Assembly: GCA_965234685.1 (NCBI GenBank) | Contig: OZ248539.1 | Coordinates: 1,116,001 to 1,180,000, forward strand | From: Fimbriimonas planktonicus | GTDB taxonomy: Bacteria > Armatimonadota > Fimbriimonadia > Fimbriimonadales > Fimbriimonadaceae | DNA: 64,000 bases | Direction: 5' to 3' | Shown: positions 23,185-31,079 of the stretch, piece by piece | Layout of the letters: every line of letters starts with the position of its first letter | How positions within the stretch are numbered: position 1 is the first letter of the stretch | The notes under the pieces: generated by a model | What the model was told of the DNA's origin: nothing | Databases searched by the model: none | What the model saw: only the letters and a program-made list of their open reading frames with translations | Made by a program: the position numbers and the translations under genes

Positions 23185-26100
23185 TTAGCTCAGCGACATC
23201 CGCGCCGCATCTACGGCGGCAATGCTCTCAGTGAGGATGTTCATGAAGTTCTCGATCGCGTTGAGCGGGTTGCCTTGGTAGGGCCAGACGAGGCCGCCGG
23301 CGCCGGTGTGGCAGTCGCGGTTTTTCTTTTGGGCGAGGCTGAAGACGCGGGGGCCGTGGGAGACGTCGGCCGCGAACTTGATGGTTAGCTTCGCCTGTCG
23401 GGCGTCCAGCTTTTCGATGCTGAGGTCTCGCGCGCGGAGTCGCAGTTCCATGACGCGGAAGGCGTTTCGAACCTCGGGCAGCGGTCGGCCGTAGCGGTCT
23501 TCGACTTCGGCTTGGACTGCGCCCAGGGTAGCGGGATCGCGCACGGACATGATGCGCTGGTAGTAGTACAGCCGCTGCGCTTGGTCGCGGATGTACGACT
23601 CGGGCAGCATGGCCACGACGGGGACTTCGAACATCGGCAACGGCTCCAGGTTCGCCAGCGGATCTCGAACCTCGTCCGAATCGCCGGTGCGGGTTCCGTC
23701 GACCGAGTTCTTCAGCTGCGTCACGGCTTCGTTGATGAGCTGGGTGTAGAGCTCATAGCCGACGGTGACCATGGTTCCGCTCTGCTTGGCGCCCAGGAGC
23801 TCGCCCGCGCCGCGGATCTGGAGGTCGCGGAAGGCAAGGGAATAGCCGGAGCCGAGGCTGGAGAACTCTTGGAGCGCCTGCAACCGCGCCATCGCGCCTT
23901 CGCTGACGGTTTTGTGCTTCCGCTTCAGGTCGGTGGCGCTGTCTTGGCGCGGACCTTGGTCGATGAAGGAGAGGTCCATCGTTCCACTGTAAAGGAAGTA
24001 GGCGTATGCCTGACGGTCGGACCGTCCGACGCGGCCTCGTAGCTGATACAACTGCGACAGGCCGAGCTTGTCTGCACCTTCGACAATGAGGGTGTTGGCG
24101 TTGCTGATGTCGATGCCGTTTTCGACGATAGTGGTGGAGAGGAGAATGTCGATTTCGCCGCGAATGAAACCGACCATGATCGGTTCGAGCTCTTTCTCGT
24201 TCATTTGCCCGTGCCCAACGCCGATGCGCGCGGTGGGGACGAGCTTGCGGAGCTTCTCATACACGTGCATGATCGACTCGACGCGGTTGTAGACATAGAA
24301 GACCTGCCCGCCACGGGCGAGTTCGCGCAGGATGGCTTCTCGGATGACTTCGCCGGCGTAGCTTCGAACGTAGGTGCGGATGGGCAATCGACCGGGCGGC
24401 GGGTCGTTGATGAGGGACATCGAGCGGATGTCCATGAGGGCCATGCTGAGGGTTCGCGGGATGGGCGTGGCGGAGAGGGTGAGCACGTCGACTTCGCTGC
24501 GAAGCTGCTTCAGCATCTCCTTCTGCTTGACGCCGAACTTCTGCTCTTCGTCGATGATGGTAAGTCCGAGGTCTTTGAACCCGATTCCGGTGCCAAGGAG
24601 GGAGTGGGTGCCGACGATGATTTCGACTTCACCCGCTTCGAGGCGCTTGCAGATGTCTTTCTTTTCCGTCGTGGTGGTGAAGCGGTTGATCAGGGCGAGG
24701 CGGGTTCCGAAGGAGCCAAGGCGCTCTTGGAAGTTTCGGAAATGCTGCTCGGAGAGGATGGTGGTTGGGCAGAGGACGGCGACTTGCCGATTGCCTTGGA
24801 CGGCCTTAAACGCGGCGCGGATGGCGACTTCGGTTTTTCCGAAGCCCACGTCTCCGCAGACGAGGCGGTCCATCGGATAGCCGCGCTCCATGTCTTCTTT
24901 GGCTTCTTTGATCGCCTTGAGCTGGCTTGGGGTTTCGACCCACGGGAAGGTCGATTCCATTTCGTATTGGAACGGGGTATCGGGTCCGTATGACCTTCTT
25001 TGGACTCGGGTGCGTTGGGCGTAGAGCTTAACGAGGTCCCGGGCGAAGGCCTTGGCCTCCTCCTTCGCTTTTCCCAGGGTCCGCTGCCATTCACCTCCGC
25101 TCAGCCGGTTGAGCTTTGGCTCGGTATCCGACGGATTGAGATATTTTTGGATGCGGTCGAGCTGGTCGGTGGGGACAAACAGCTTGTCGGGGGCTTGGTA
25201 TTCGACAAACAGGAATTCCTTCTCCACGCCTTCGACGGTCCGCTTGACGAGGCCGCGGAAAACGCCGATTCCGAAGTTGATGTGGACCACATAATCTCCG
25301 GGCTTCAGGTCGAGCACGGTGGCGATGGGGGAGCCTTCCATGAACCGCTTCTGCGGCAGCTTCAGGCGGGCGACGCCGAAGAGTTCTGCATCGGAGACGA
25401 GGGCGAACTTGTCGTTCGGCAGGACGAAGCCTCCGCCGAGGTTGCCGTGGGAAAGGTAGGTGCCCGGAACGCCTTTTTCGGCGACTTCGAAGGGGTGAAT
25501 ATCGGCTTGGCCGAGGACGGCCTTCGCGCGCATCGGCTGATCGGTGGTGAAGAGGACGGTGAAGCCTTGGGTGCCGTAGCTTCGGAGGGTGGCGGCGAGG
25601 GCATCGGGGCGGCCGCGATAGCTGTCGAGCGAGACGGCGCCGACATCGATGCTGGTGCTCGGGTTCACCCATTCCGGCAGGTCGTTCATGCTCGTGAGGG
25701 CGAGGGTGTTGGCGTGTCCGGCGAGCTTTTCGGGCGGAAGGCCGAAGTCGTTGACGGGGCTGTGCAGGATTTCGCCGCGCTTGGCCCGGGCTTTTAGACC
25801 TTGGTCGAGTTCGTCTTCGGCGCGGACGGCGATGGCGTCGATTTCTACGGGCTCGTCGAGGACAAGGCAGTCATCATCGCCCAAGAGATCAACGGCGCAA
25901 CCCGAATCCGGGTGGAGGATGGGCCGGTAGAGGTCGATGCGGTCGAAGTAGCTGCGCTGGGCTAGGGCGGCGATGTCGGCGGAGATGCGGGTCTTGAGGA
26001 GTTCGGCGGCTTCGTCGTCAAGCAGCGTCGCTTCGCGTTCGGCGGAAGTGCTGAGCCAGTCGGTCATGTCTTCGACGTGGCCGAAGTAGAGGGTTTCGCG

Positions 26101-26778
26101 GGAGGGGGCCAGCGAGATGGCGGGGATGTTGCCGACCGAGCGTTGGCTGTTCGAATCGAACTGGCGGATGGATTCGACTTCGTCTCCAAAGAGCTCGATT
26201 CGCACGGGGTAGTCGCGGCCGGTGGGGAAGACGTCGATGATGCCGCCGCGATGCGAGAACTGGCCGGGGATGCGGACGGGGTCGCTGGCTTCGTAGCCTA
26301 GCGAGGAAAGCTGGGATAGGAACTGGTCGCGGTCAATGGTTTGGCCGGTTTTGACTTCTATGAACGCGGCCATCAGGACATCGCGCGGGAGCGTGCGTTC
26401 TAACGCGGCCTGCGGGGAGGTGATGATGATGTTCGGATGATCTTCGACCAGGGCGCGGAGGCTGCCGAGACGATCGGAAAGGGAGATGTGCTCGGGGGCA
26501 GAGTCTTCAAAGAGGGCGCTGGTTCCGCTTGGAAGCTGGTGGATGACGCCGGGGCTGATGCCGCACATTTGGAGCTTGGCTTGCCAGGCGAGGGCGCGGT
26601 CATAGCTTCCGGTGACGATCAGCGTTTTCTGCGGTTGCTCCAGATATCGGGCCGCAATGTAGAAGGGTCGAGCCTCGGGGGCGATACTTTGCCAAACCGC
26701 AGACGCAGTGCTGGCACGAAAAAGCTCGCTTACCGCGGGCAGTTCGGCAAATCTCTTCGCCCATTCAGCCGTACGCAC
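23185..26778 (-). CDS. mfd: Transcription-repair coupling factor
   Basis: 1197 residues, GTG start. Mfd removes RNA polymerase stalled at DNA lesions and recruits UvrA for excision repair. All modules are present: UvrB-like N-terminal domains (about 1-350), the RNAP-interacting domain (about 490-545, GDYVVHINFGIGVFRG, FVEYQAPDKLFVPTDQ), the RecG-type translocase with Walker A GDVGFGKTE (about 640) and DEEQ box (IIDEEQKFGVKQ, about 740), SATPIPRTL, QLRGRVGRSDRQAYAYFLY, and the C-terminal TRCF domain. Length is typical. TATCCT lies seven bases before the GTG. It diverges from nuoB over 45 bases. Confidence 0.97.
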   Translation of the reverse strand: MRTAEWAKRFAELPAVSELFRASTASAVWQSIAPEARPFYIAARYLEQPQKTLIVTGSYDRALAWQAKLQMCGISPGVIHQLPSGTSALFEDSAPEHISLSDRLGSLRALVEDHPNIIITSPQAALERTLPRDVLMAAFIEVKTGQTIDRDQFLSQLSSLGYEASDPVRIPGQFSHRGGIIDVFPTGRDYPVRIELFGDEVESIRQFDSNSQRSVGNIPAISLAPSRETLYFGHVEDMTDWLSTSAEREATLLDDEAAELLKTRISADIAALAQRSYFDRIDLYRPILHPDSGCAVDLLGDDDCLVLDEPVEIDAIAVRAEDELDQGLKARAKRGEILHSPVNDFGLPPEKLAGHANTLALTSMNDLPEWVNPSTSIDVGAVSLDSYRGRPDALAATLRSYGTQGFTVLFTTDQPMRAKAVLGQADIHPFEVAEKGVPGTYLSHGNLGGGFVLPNDKFALVSDAELFGVARLKLPQKRFMEGSPIATVLDLKPGDYVVHINFGIGVFRGLVKRTVEGVEKEFLFVEYQAPDKLFVPTDQLDRIQKYLNPSDTEPKLNRLSGGEWQRTLGKAKEEAKAFARDLVKLYAQRTRVQRRSYGPDTPFQYEMESTFPWVETPSQLKAIKEAKEDMERGYPMDRLVCGDVGFGKTEVAIRAAFKAVQGNRQVAVLCPTTILSEQHFRNFQERLGSFGTRLALINRFTTTTEKKDICKRLEAGEVEIIVGTHSLLGTGIGFKDLGLTIIDEEQKFGVKQKEMLKQLRSEVDVLTLSATPIPRTLSMALMDIRSMSLINDPPPGRLPIRTYVRSYAGEVIREAILRELARGGQVFYVYNRVESIMHVYEKLRKLVPTARIGVGHGQMNEKELEPIMVGFIRGEIDILLSTTIVENGIDISNANTLIVEGADKLGLSQLYQLRGRVGRSDRQAYAYFLYSGTMDLSFIDQGPRQDSATDLKRKHKTVSEGAMARLQALQEFSSLGSGYSLAFRDLQIRGAGELLGAKQSGTMVTVGYELYTQLINEAVTQLKNSVDGTRTGDSDEVRDPLANLEPLPMFEVPVVAMLPESYIRDQAQRLYYYQRIMSVRDPATLGAVQAEVEDRYGRPLPEVRNAFRVMELRLRARDLSIEKLDARQAKLTIKFAADVSHGPRVFSLAQKKNRDCHTGAGGLVWPYQGNPLNAIENFMNILTESIAAVDAARMSLS

Positions 26779-26785
26779 TTGTAGG

Positions 26786-26791
26786 AGGATA
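26786..26791 (-). promoter_or_regulatory. Candidate -10 hexamer, leaderless geometry
   Basis: TATCCT on the minus strand, seven bases before the mfd GTG at 26778. On the plus strand, TATACT at 26798-26803 may serve nuoB with a 20-base leader. Confidence 0.4.
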
Positions 26792-26823
26792 CCGGGCTAT
26801 ACTCCTATCAGGTTCAAAACCCT

Positions 26824-27402
26824 ATGCCAAAGCGCGTCGAAACCATCGTTCTTCACGATACAAGCACTCCTGTTTTGGGCGATACCCAGAAGGGTGGCAA
26901 CATCATTCTCACTTCGGCAGAGACGCTGATCAACCAAGCGCGCGCCAATTCTCTCTGGCCGCTGACTTTTGGTCTCGCTTGCTGCGCCATCGAAATGATG
27001 TCAAGCGCGGGTTCGCGATTCGACTTGTCTCGATTCGGTAGTGAAGCTTTCCGTGCGACGCCACGACAGGCCGATGTGATGATCATCGCGGGTCGCGTTT
27101 CGAAGAAGATGGCTCCGGTTTTGCGACAGATTTACGACCAAATGCCCGAGCCGAAATGGGTGATCTCGATGGGAGCTTGCGCATCTTCGGGCGGCGTTTA
27201 TAACAACTACGCGATCGTTCAGGGTGCGGACCAGGTGGTTCCGGTTGACGTTTACGTTCCAGGCTGCCCGCCATCGCCAGATGCGCTGATCTACGGCATT
27301 TTGAAGCTTCAGGAGAAGATCAAGCGCGGACGGTCGAAGTCGTTTAAGGATCTCAAGCTGATTGAGGTTAATGCTCGAACGCTGGAAACGGTGGAAGCTT
27401 AA
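26824..27402 (+). CDS. nuoB: NADH-quinone oxidoreductase subunit B
   Basis: 192 residues. NuoB carries iron-sulfur cluster N2 at the quinone end of complex I. The cluster ligands are visible: the CC pair in FGLACCAIEMM (Cys53, Cys54), the Cys in SMGACASSGG and the Cys in VPGCPPSPDALIYG. The C-terminal tail is slightly longer than in minimal NuoB. Its stop TAA is followed by the nuoI ATG with a one-base overlap. No other nuo gene adjoins, which is unusual since nuoB normally lies between nuoA and nuoC. Confidence 0.96.
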   Translation: MPKRVETIVLHDTSTPVLGDTQKGGNIILTSAETLINQARANSLWPLTFGLACCAIEMMSSAGSRFDLSRFGSEAFRATPRQADVMIIAGRVSKKMAPVLRQIYDQMPEPKWVISMGACASSGGVYNNYAIVQGADQVVPVDVYVPGCPPSPDALIYGILKLQEKIKRGRSKSFKDLKLIEVNARTLETVEA

Positions 27403-27851
27403 TGGACCTGCTCAAGTCGGTTGTTAAGCCCATGCTTGCGGGCCTCGGAATCACGCGAGAGCGTTTGAAGCGAGAGAAGATCACGTTCATGTATCCCGAA
27501 GAAGTTCGGGAACAGCATCCTCGAACGCGCTGGCGACACGTTTTGACGCGCTACGAGAGCGGTCTGGAGCGATGCATTGGCTGTTCGCTCTGTGCAGGTG
27601 CTTGTCCGGCGCGCTGCATCTACGTTCAGGCGGATGAGAACACGGACGACGCGCGATTCTCGCCGGGCGAGCGGTACGCGGTGCGGTACGAGATCAACAT
27701 GCTCCGCTGCATCTTCTGCGGCTACTGCCAAGAGGCTTGTCCGACGGGCGCGATTGTGCTTCGAAAGGACTTCGAACTCGCGAATTATCATCGAGAGCAG
27801 TTCGTGTACACGAAAGAGATGCTGCTCGAGCCGATGCCGATCCAGAAGTAG
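27402..27851 (+). CDS. nuoI: NADH-quinone oxidoreductase subunit I (8Fe ferredoxin type)
   Basis: 149 residues. NuoI holds clusters N6a and N6b in the peripheral arm of complex I. Two CxxCxxCxxxCP motifs are intact: CIGCSLCAGACP (Cys58, 61, 64, 68) and CIFCGYCQEACP (Cys103, 106, 109, 113). The N-terminal GLGITRERL and C-terminal YTKEMLLEP are as in NuoI. It overlaps nuoB by one base and is followed by a strong terminator, so nuoB-nuoI form a closed two-gene unit. Confidence 0.95.
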   Translation: MDLLKSVVKPMLAGLGITRERLKREKITFMYPEEVREQHPRTRWRHVLTRYESGLERCIGCSLCAGACPARCIYVQADENTDDARFSPGERYAVRYEINMLRCIFCGYCQEACPTGAIVLRKDFELANYHREQFVYTKEMLLEPMPIQK

Positions 27852-27865
27852 GATCTACTTTTGTA

Positions 27866-27904
27866 TGCCGCCGTTCTCGGTTTTTGAGGACGGCGGCATT
27901 TTTA
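27866..27904 (+). terminator. Rho-independent terminator of nuoB-nuoI
   Basis: A 13-base stem (27866-27878 with 27886-27898, one G-T wobble) with a seven-base loop is followed by a T run (27899-27903). It starts 14 bases after the nuoI stop. Confidence 0.9.
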
Positions 27905-27974
27905 TTGGAACGTTTCTTGTTCTCTTTCCCTTACCGTTTTCGGATGCTCCGGCCGGGACACCAATGGAAAGAAA

Positions 27975-28883
27975 ATGAAGAACTCATCTACTTGGATGTT
28001 CGTCCTTGGGCTTGCCGCGCTTACCGCTGCATCCAACGCACAGTTTGAAACGCGAGTCGTGGCGAAAGGGCTCAACCGACCGACTGGTCTTACCGTGATG
28101 GGCTACGGCACCTTCACCTCGCTTGTATATTCTCAGGTTCCGACGCCAGGAGTTTCTGGTGCGGCGGGTGGCACCAACGGCATCTTTAAGTTGGACCTCT
28201 GGAACAACCGAAAGTGGACGATCAATATGGGCGAGCCAGAGCCTTTGAACCTCACGGCTACTTCCGACGGTTCCATCTACTGGACTTGCCGATCTGCGGG
28301 CGTTATCTTGAAGCGAAACAAAGCTGGCATGATTGCTCCGCTTCTGACCGGCTTGGCTAAGCCGACGGGGATCACTGCTTTGGCGAACGGAGATATTGCG
28401 TTTACGCAGGTTCCGACTCCGGGCGTTAATGGCGGAAACGGCGGCATGAACACGGTTGATCTGTTCACTGGCGGTTCGGTCATGAACCTGACCATGGGAG
28501 AGCCAGAACCTACGGACATCGTTGCTAGTCGAAGCGGCGACCTTTACTGGACCTGCAAGTCTGCGGGCGTGATTCTTCACCGAAATCCAGCGGGAATGGT
28601 GGAAGTGGTTCTTCGCGGGCTCAACAAGCCAACGGGAATTGCGATCAACAAATCGGGCTCGACGATCTACTTCACCGAGGTTCCAACTCCAGGATTCTCT
28701 AGCCGAATGGGTGGCGGGAACTTCGTTTGGGAGTACAACCTCGCTCGGGGAACGCGAACCATTGTGAGCTATGGCGATAGTGAGCCGACCGATGTTGCGG
28801 TTACGCTTGACGGACGCATTTTCTGGACCAACTCTGCGTCGGGAGAGATTCTCGAGGCGCGAAGGACTCCGTTCGGGATCTGA
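27975..28883 (+). CDS. Secreted repeat protein, ScyD/ScyE-like propeller
   Basis: 302 residues with a cleavable signal peptide (LGLAALTAASNAQ) and a GGAAAG site before the ATG. The body contains three repeats of about 100 residues, each with QVPTPGV/EVPTPGF, GEPEP or SEPTD, an IYWTC/LYWTC/IFWTN strand and SAGVIL(K/H)RN, ending in GL(A/N)KPTGI. The pattern corresponds to ScyD/ScyE-like or SMP-30-type six-bladed propellers. A hairpin follows the stop, then the ECF sigma factor gene. Function unknown; likely periplasmic or extracellular. Confidence 0.75.
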   Translation: MKNSSTWMFVLGLAALTAASNAQFETRVVAKGLNRPTGLTVMGYGTFTSLVYSQVPTPGVSGAAGGTNGIFKLDLWNNRKWTINMGEPEPLNLTATSDGSIYWTCRSAGVILKRNKAGMIAPLLTGLAKPTGITALANGDIAFTQVPTPGVNGGNGGMNTVDLFTGGSVMNLTMGEPEPTDIVASRSGDLYWTCKSAGVILHRNPAGMVEVVLRGLNKPTGIAINKSGSTIYFTEVPTPGFSSRMGGGNFVWEYNLARGTRTIVSYGDSEPTDVAVTLDGRIFWTNSASGEILEARRTPFGI

Positions 28884-28893
28884 TTATTTGCTC

Positions 28894-28915
28894 GCCCCCA
28901 CTTTAATGTGGGGGC
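28894..28915 (+). terminator. Stem-loop between propeller and sigma factor genes
   Basis: Perfect eight-base stem GCCCCCAC/GTGGGGGC with a TTTAAT loop. There is no T run, so it may attenuate or stabilise the mRNA 3' end rather than fully stop transcription into the sigma gene. Confidence 0.5.
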
Positions 28916-28924
28916 AACACTACG

Positions 28925-29440
28925 ATGTTTAACTTCTTTCGGCCCAACTTCGAGACATCCGTGCGCAGGGAACTGCCCATGCTGTACCGCGTTGCGCGAA
29001 GACTGACTTCAAGTGCCGAAGATGCAGAGGATTTAGTGAGTCAAACGCTCGTTTCGGCATACAGGGGTTGGCACACATTTGACGGCAAGTACCTTCGCAG
29101 TTGGCTCGTAAGGATTCTTCGAAACGAGCGCGGGGCGCTTTCTAGTGAAAAGAACTTGATGGCGGAAATTGAGGATTTAGCCGAGCATCCGGATGACTAC
29201 ACCACTTGGGACCAGGTTGCGGCCAAGCTTGAGTCGGAAGACATTCGGAGAGAGATTGACTTGTTGCCTTTACACTTTAAGCTGCCGGTACTGCTTTGTG
29301 ATGTGGAGCAGTTGAGCTATGAAGAGGCGAGCCAAGCCCTGGATATTCCGATCGGCACGGTTCGATCAAGGCTTAATCGAGGAAGAAATCAGTTGAAGCG
29401 AAAGCTGTTTCATTGGACAAGAGAGGAAATTCGACCATGA
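28925..29440 (+). CDS. ECF-type RNA polymerase sigma factor
   Basis: 171 residues. Region 2 is RRLTSSAEDAEDLVSQTLVS with AYRGWHTFDGKYLRSWLVRI, and region 4 is the helix-turn-helix LSYEEASQALDIPIGTVRSR followed by LNRGRNQLKRKL. The linker between them is short, as in ECF sigma factors; there is no region 1 or 3. It should direct RNA polymerase to a small regulon. The following gene overlaps its stop (ATGA) and encodes a membrane protein, the usual anti-sigma position. Confidence 0.88.
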   Translation: MFNFFRPNFETSVRRELPMLYRVARRLTSSAEDAEDLVSQTLVSAYRGWHTFDGKYLRSWLVRILRNERGALSSEKNLMAEIEDLAEHPDDYTTWDQVAAKLESEDIRREIDLLPLHFKLPVLLCDVEQLSYEEASQALDIPIGTVRSRLNRGRNQLKRKLFHWTREEIRP

Positions 29441-30117
29441 GAATCGATTGGGATGCGTACGAAAGAAACTTGCTACCCGCCGCTGAAATGGCCGAGGTGA
29501 TGGAAGCCCTAAAGCGGGATGCAGATTTGCGGGCTCAGTATCATGCGTTTCAGAATTTTAAGTTGAATGTTCGGTCAAGCGTTAAGTCAGAGTCGGTTCC
29601 GCTTGATCAGCTTCGGCAGGAGCTTCGGGTTGTGGCGAATCAATCACGAGTTCGGCCTGCCTATGGTAGGTGGGTCACGGTAGGAGTCGCGGGCTCGGCT
29701 CTGCTCGTCGCGCTGGTGGCTCGTCAGCAATTCGACAGCGATCCGTTGCGGTTGGCGAAGACGCCAGAAATTGATCAGGTTTCTCCGTTAAACGAAAGCG
29801 AGGGATGGAAGTGGATTCAAAAGGAACAAGGTTATGCTGGCGTTTCACCCATTCAGTTCAAGAATCCGAACTTGAAGTTCTCGCTTGTTCGTAAAGGCGA
29901 AGATTGGGCGTGCATGGATTACATCCTTGACGGTGATCCGATTCGACTCTACATGAAGAAGGATGAATCCGCTCTGCGGAATGTTGCGTTCCAAAGTGTC
30001 GGCAATCGGTATGTTTTTGCCGGAAATGGGATTGGCTGGCGCTCTGGCAGTTTTGTCTACTCGATGCAGGGTGCTTCGAACGAGAAGTTGCTCAGCTTGG
30101 TGCGCCAGGCTAGTTAA
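29437..30117 (+). CDS. Putative membrane anti-sigma factor
   Basis: 226 residues from ATG 29437, which overlaps the sigma stop by four bases; the longer frame from 29413 is inside the sigma gene. A cytoplasmic N-terminal part with an anti-sigma-like opening (RIDWDAYERNLLPAAEMAEVM) leads to one transmembrane helix (about 82-98, VTVGVAGSALLVALVA) and a periplasmic domain (WKWIQKEQGYAGVSP, GIGWRSGSFVYSMQ). No zinc HxxxCxxC motif is present, so it is not a ZAS-type anti-sigma. The assignment rests on position and topology. Its stop lies in the loop of a strong hairpin. Confidence 0.65.
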   Translation: MRIDWDAYERNLLPAAEMAEVMEALKRDADLRAQYHAFQNFKLNVRSSVKSESVPLDQLRQELRVVANQSRVRPAYGRWVTVGVAGSALLVALVARQQFDSDPLRLAKTPEIDQVSPLNESEGWKWIQKEQGYAGVSPIQFKNPNLKFSLVRKGEDWACMDYILDGDPIRLYMKKDESALRNVAFQSVGNRYVFAGNGIGWRSGSFVYSMQGASNEKLLSLVRQAS

Positions 30118-30127
30118 GCCTGGCGCA
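30101..30127. terminator. Bidirectional hairpin between anti-sigma and rsfS
   Basis: Perfect 11-base stem TGCGCCAGGCT/AGCCTGGCGCA with an AGTTA loop. It includes the anti-sigma stop codon and lies 12 bases from the rsfS stop. The tail GATTGTGTTGTTC is moderately T-rich for the plus strand. Confidence 0.7.
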
Positions 30128-30138
30128 GATTGTGTTGT

Positions 30139-30480
30139 TCAGCTCAGGTTCGGATCGGTCTGGGTGTTCTTCCAGAGGGTTTCCAGATCGTAGAACTGGC
30201 GCTGCTCTTCGCGCATGATGTGCAGCACGATGTCGCCGTAATCGTGGAGGATCCAGCCGGAGCGCTCGCCTTCAATGCGAAGGGGTTTCACGCCCTTGAC
30301 GGCCATTTTCTCTTCGACGCGCTCGGCGATACTTTGCACGTGTCGGTCGCTGGTTCCGGTGCAGACCACAAAGTAGTCAGCGATGGAGGTTTTGAGGCGG
30401 ACGTCAAGTTGCTCGATGTTTTCCGCTTTCAGGTCATCGGCGGCGTCGGCAATTAGGTTCAGTTTTTCTTCAATGGTCAT
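30139..30480 (-). CDS. rsfS: Ribosome silencing factor RsfS
   Basis: 113 residues. RsfS binds L14 on the 50S subunit and blocks subunit joining when nutrients are short. Family features are the N-terminal helix and ENIEQLDVRLKTSIADYFVV, CTGTSDRHVQSIAERVEE (about 40-57), and GERSGWILHDYGDIVLHIM with the terminal EEQRQFYDLETLW. Five bases separate it from nadD. It is the last gene of a long leftward run starting at menI. Confidence 0.93.
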   Translation of the reverse strand: MTIEEKLNLIADAADDLKAENIEQLDVRLKTSIADYFVVCTGTSDRHVQSIAERVEEKMAVKGVKPLRIEGERSGWILHDYGDIVLHIMREEQRQFYDLETLWKNTQTDPNLS

Positions 30481-30485
30481 GCAGT

Positions 30486-31079
30486 TCAGGAGTCGGTGTA
30501 AAGCCGCTTTTCTTGGATATACCGCAGAACTTCTGGCGTGACCAAATCGGTCACGGGTTTTCGGCGGGCAATCCGGTCTCGGATCTCGGTCGAGGAGACT
30601 TCCATAGGGTCCATTTGGACAAAGTCACATTTGTCTTGAAACACTTCTGGCACCATGGTCAGAGCGTTTTCTTGGGTGATCGGGGGGCGGAGGACGATGG
30701 CCAGCCGGCACATTTTGGCGAGGCGGGGAACCCCTTTCCATTCGCCGATGGTGGCGAGGCCGTCGGTGCCCATGATGAACCAGAACTCGGCTTGGCGGAT
30801 CATGCTGAGTTCGCCGAGGGTGTCCACGGTGTAGCTCATTCCTCCCCGGGTGATCTCCATGTCGCTGAGGCTCAGGCTCTCGTGCTTCGAGATCATCGTT
30901 TGCACCATGGCGAGTCGGTGTTCGGAGCTCGCGGAGCTGCGGCGCTGTTTGAGCGGATTTTGGTTCGCCGGGAGCAACAGCACTTCGTCCAGATCCAACG
31001 CGGCATGGACGGTGAGGGCGATCTTAAGGTGCCCAACGTGTGGCGGGTCGAAGGTTCCGCCAAGAATTCCAATCTTCAT
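30486..31079 (-). CDS. nadD: Nicotinate-nucleotide adenylyltransferase
   Basis: 197 residues. NadD joins NaMN and ATP to give NaAD in NAD synthesis. The nucleotidyltransferase motif GILGGTFDPPHVGHL (about 3-17) with the HxGH signature and the C-terminal SSTEIRDRIARRKPV loop (ISSTxIR) are present, with FIMGTDGLATIGEW in the middle. The ATG overlaps the obgE stop (ATGA), and the obgE-nadD-rsfS order is a widespread arrangement. Confidence 0.95.
   Translation of the reverse strand: MKIGILGGTFDPPHVGHLKIALTVHAALDLDEVLLLPANQNPLKQRRSSASSEHRLAMVQTMISKHESLSLSDMEITRGGMSYTVDTLGELSMIRQAEFWFIMGTDGLATIGEWKGVPRLAKMCRLAIVLRPPITQENALTMVPEVFQDKCDFVQMDPMEVSSTEIRDRIARRKPVTDLVTPEVLRYIQEKRLYTDS

Noticed and set aside
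23512..26301. Several long plus-strand ORFs across the mfd gene
   Set aside because: They are Gly/Glu/Asp/Val-rich reverse complements typical of antisense frames in GC-rich genes, with no start signals or domains.
28120..28700. DNA-level tandem repeats in the secreted propeller gene
   Set aside because: The CAGGTTCCGAC-type repeats are explained by repeated protein blades; codons differ between copies, so they are old protein repeats, not a mobile or regulatory array.
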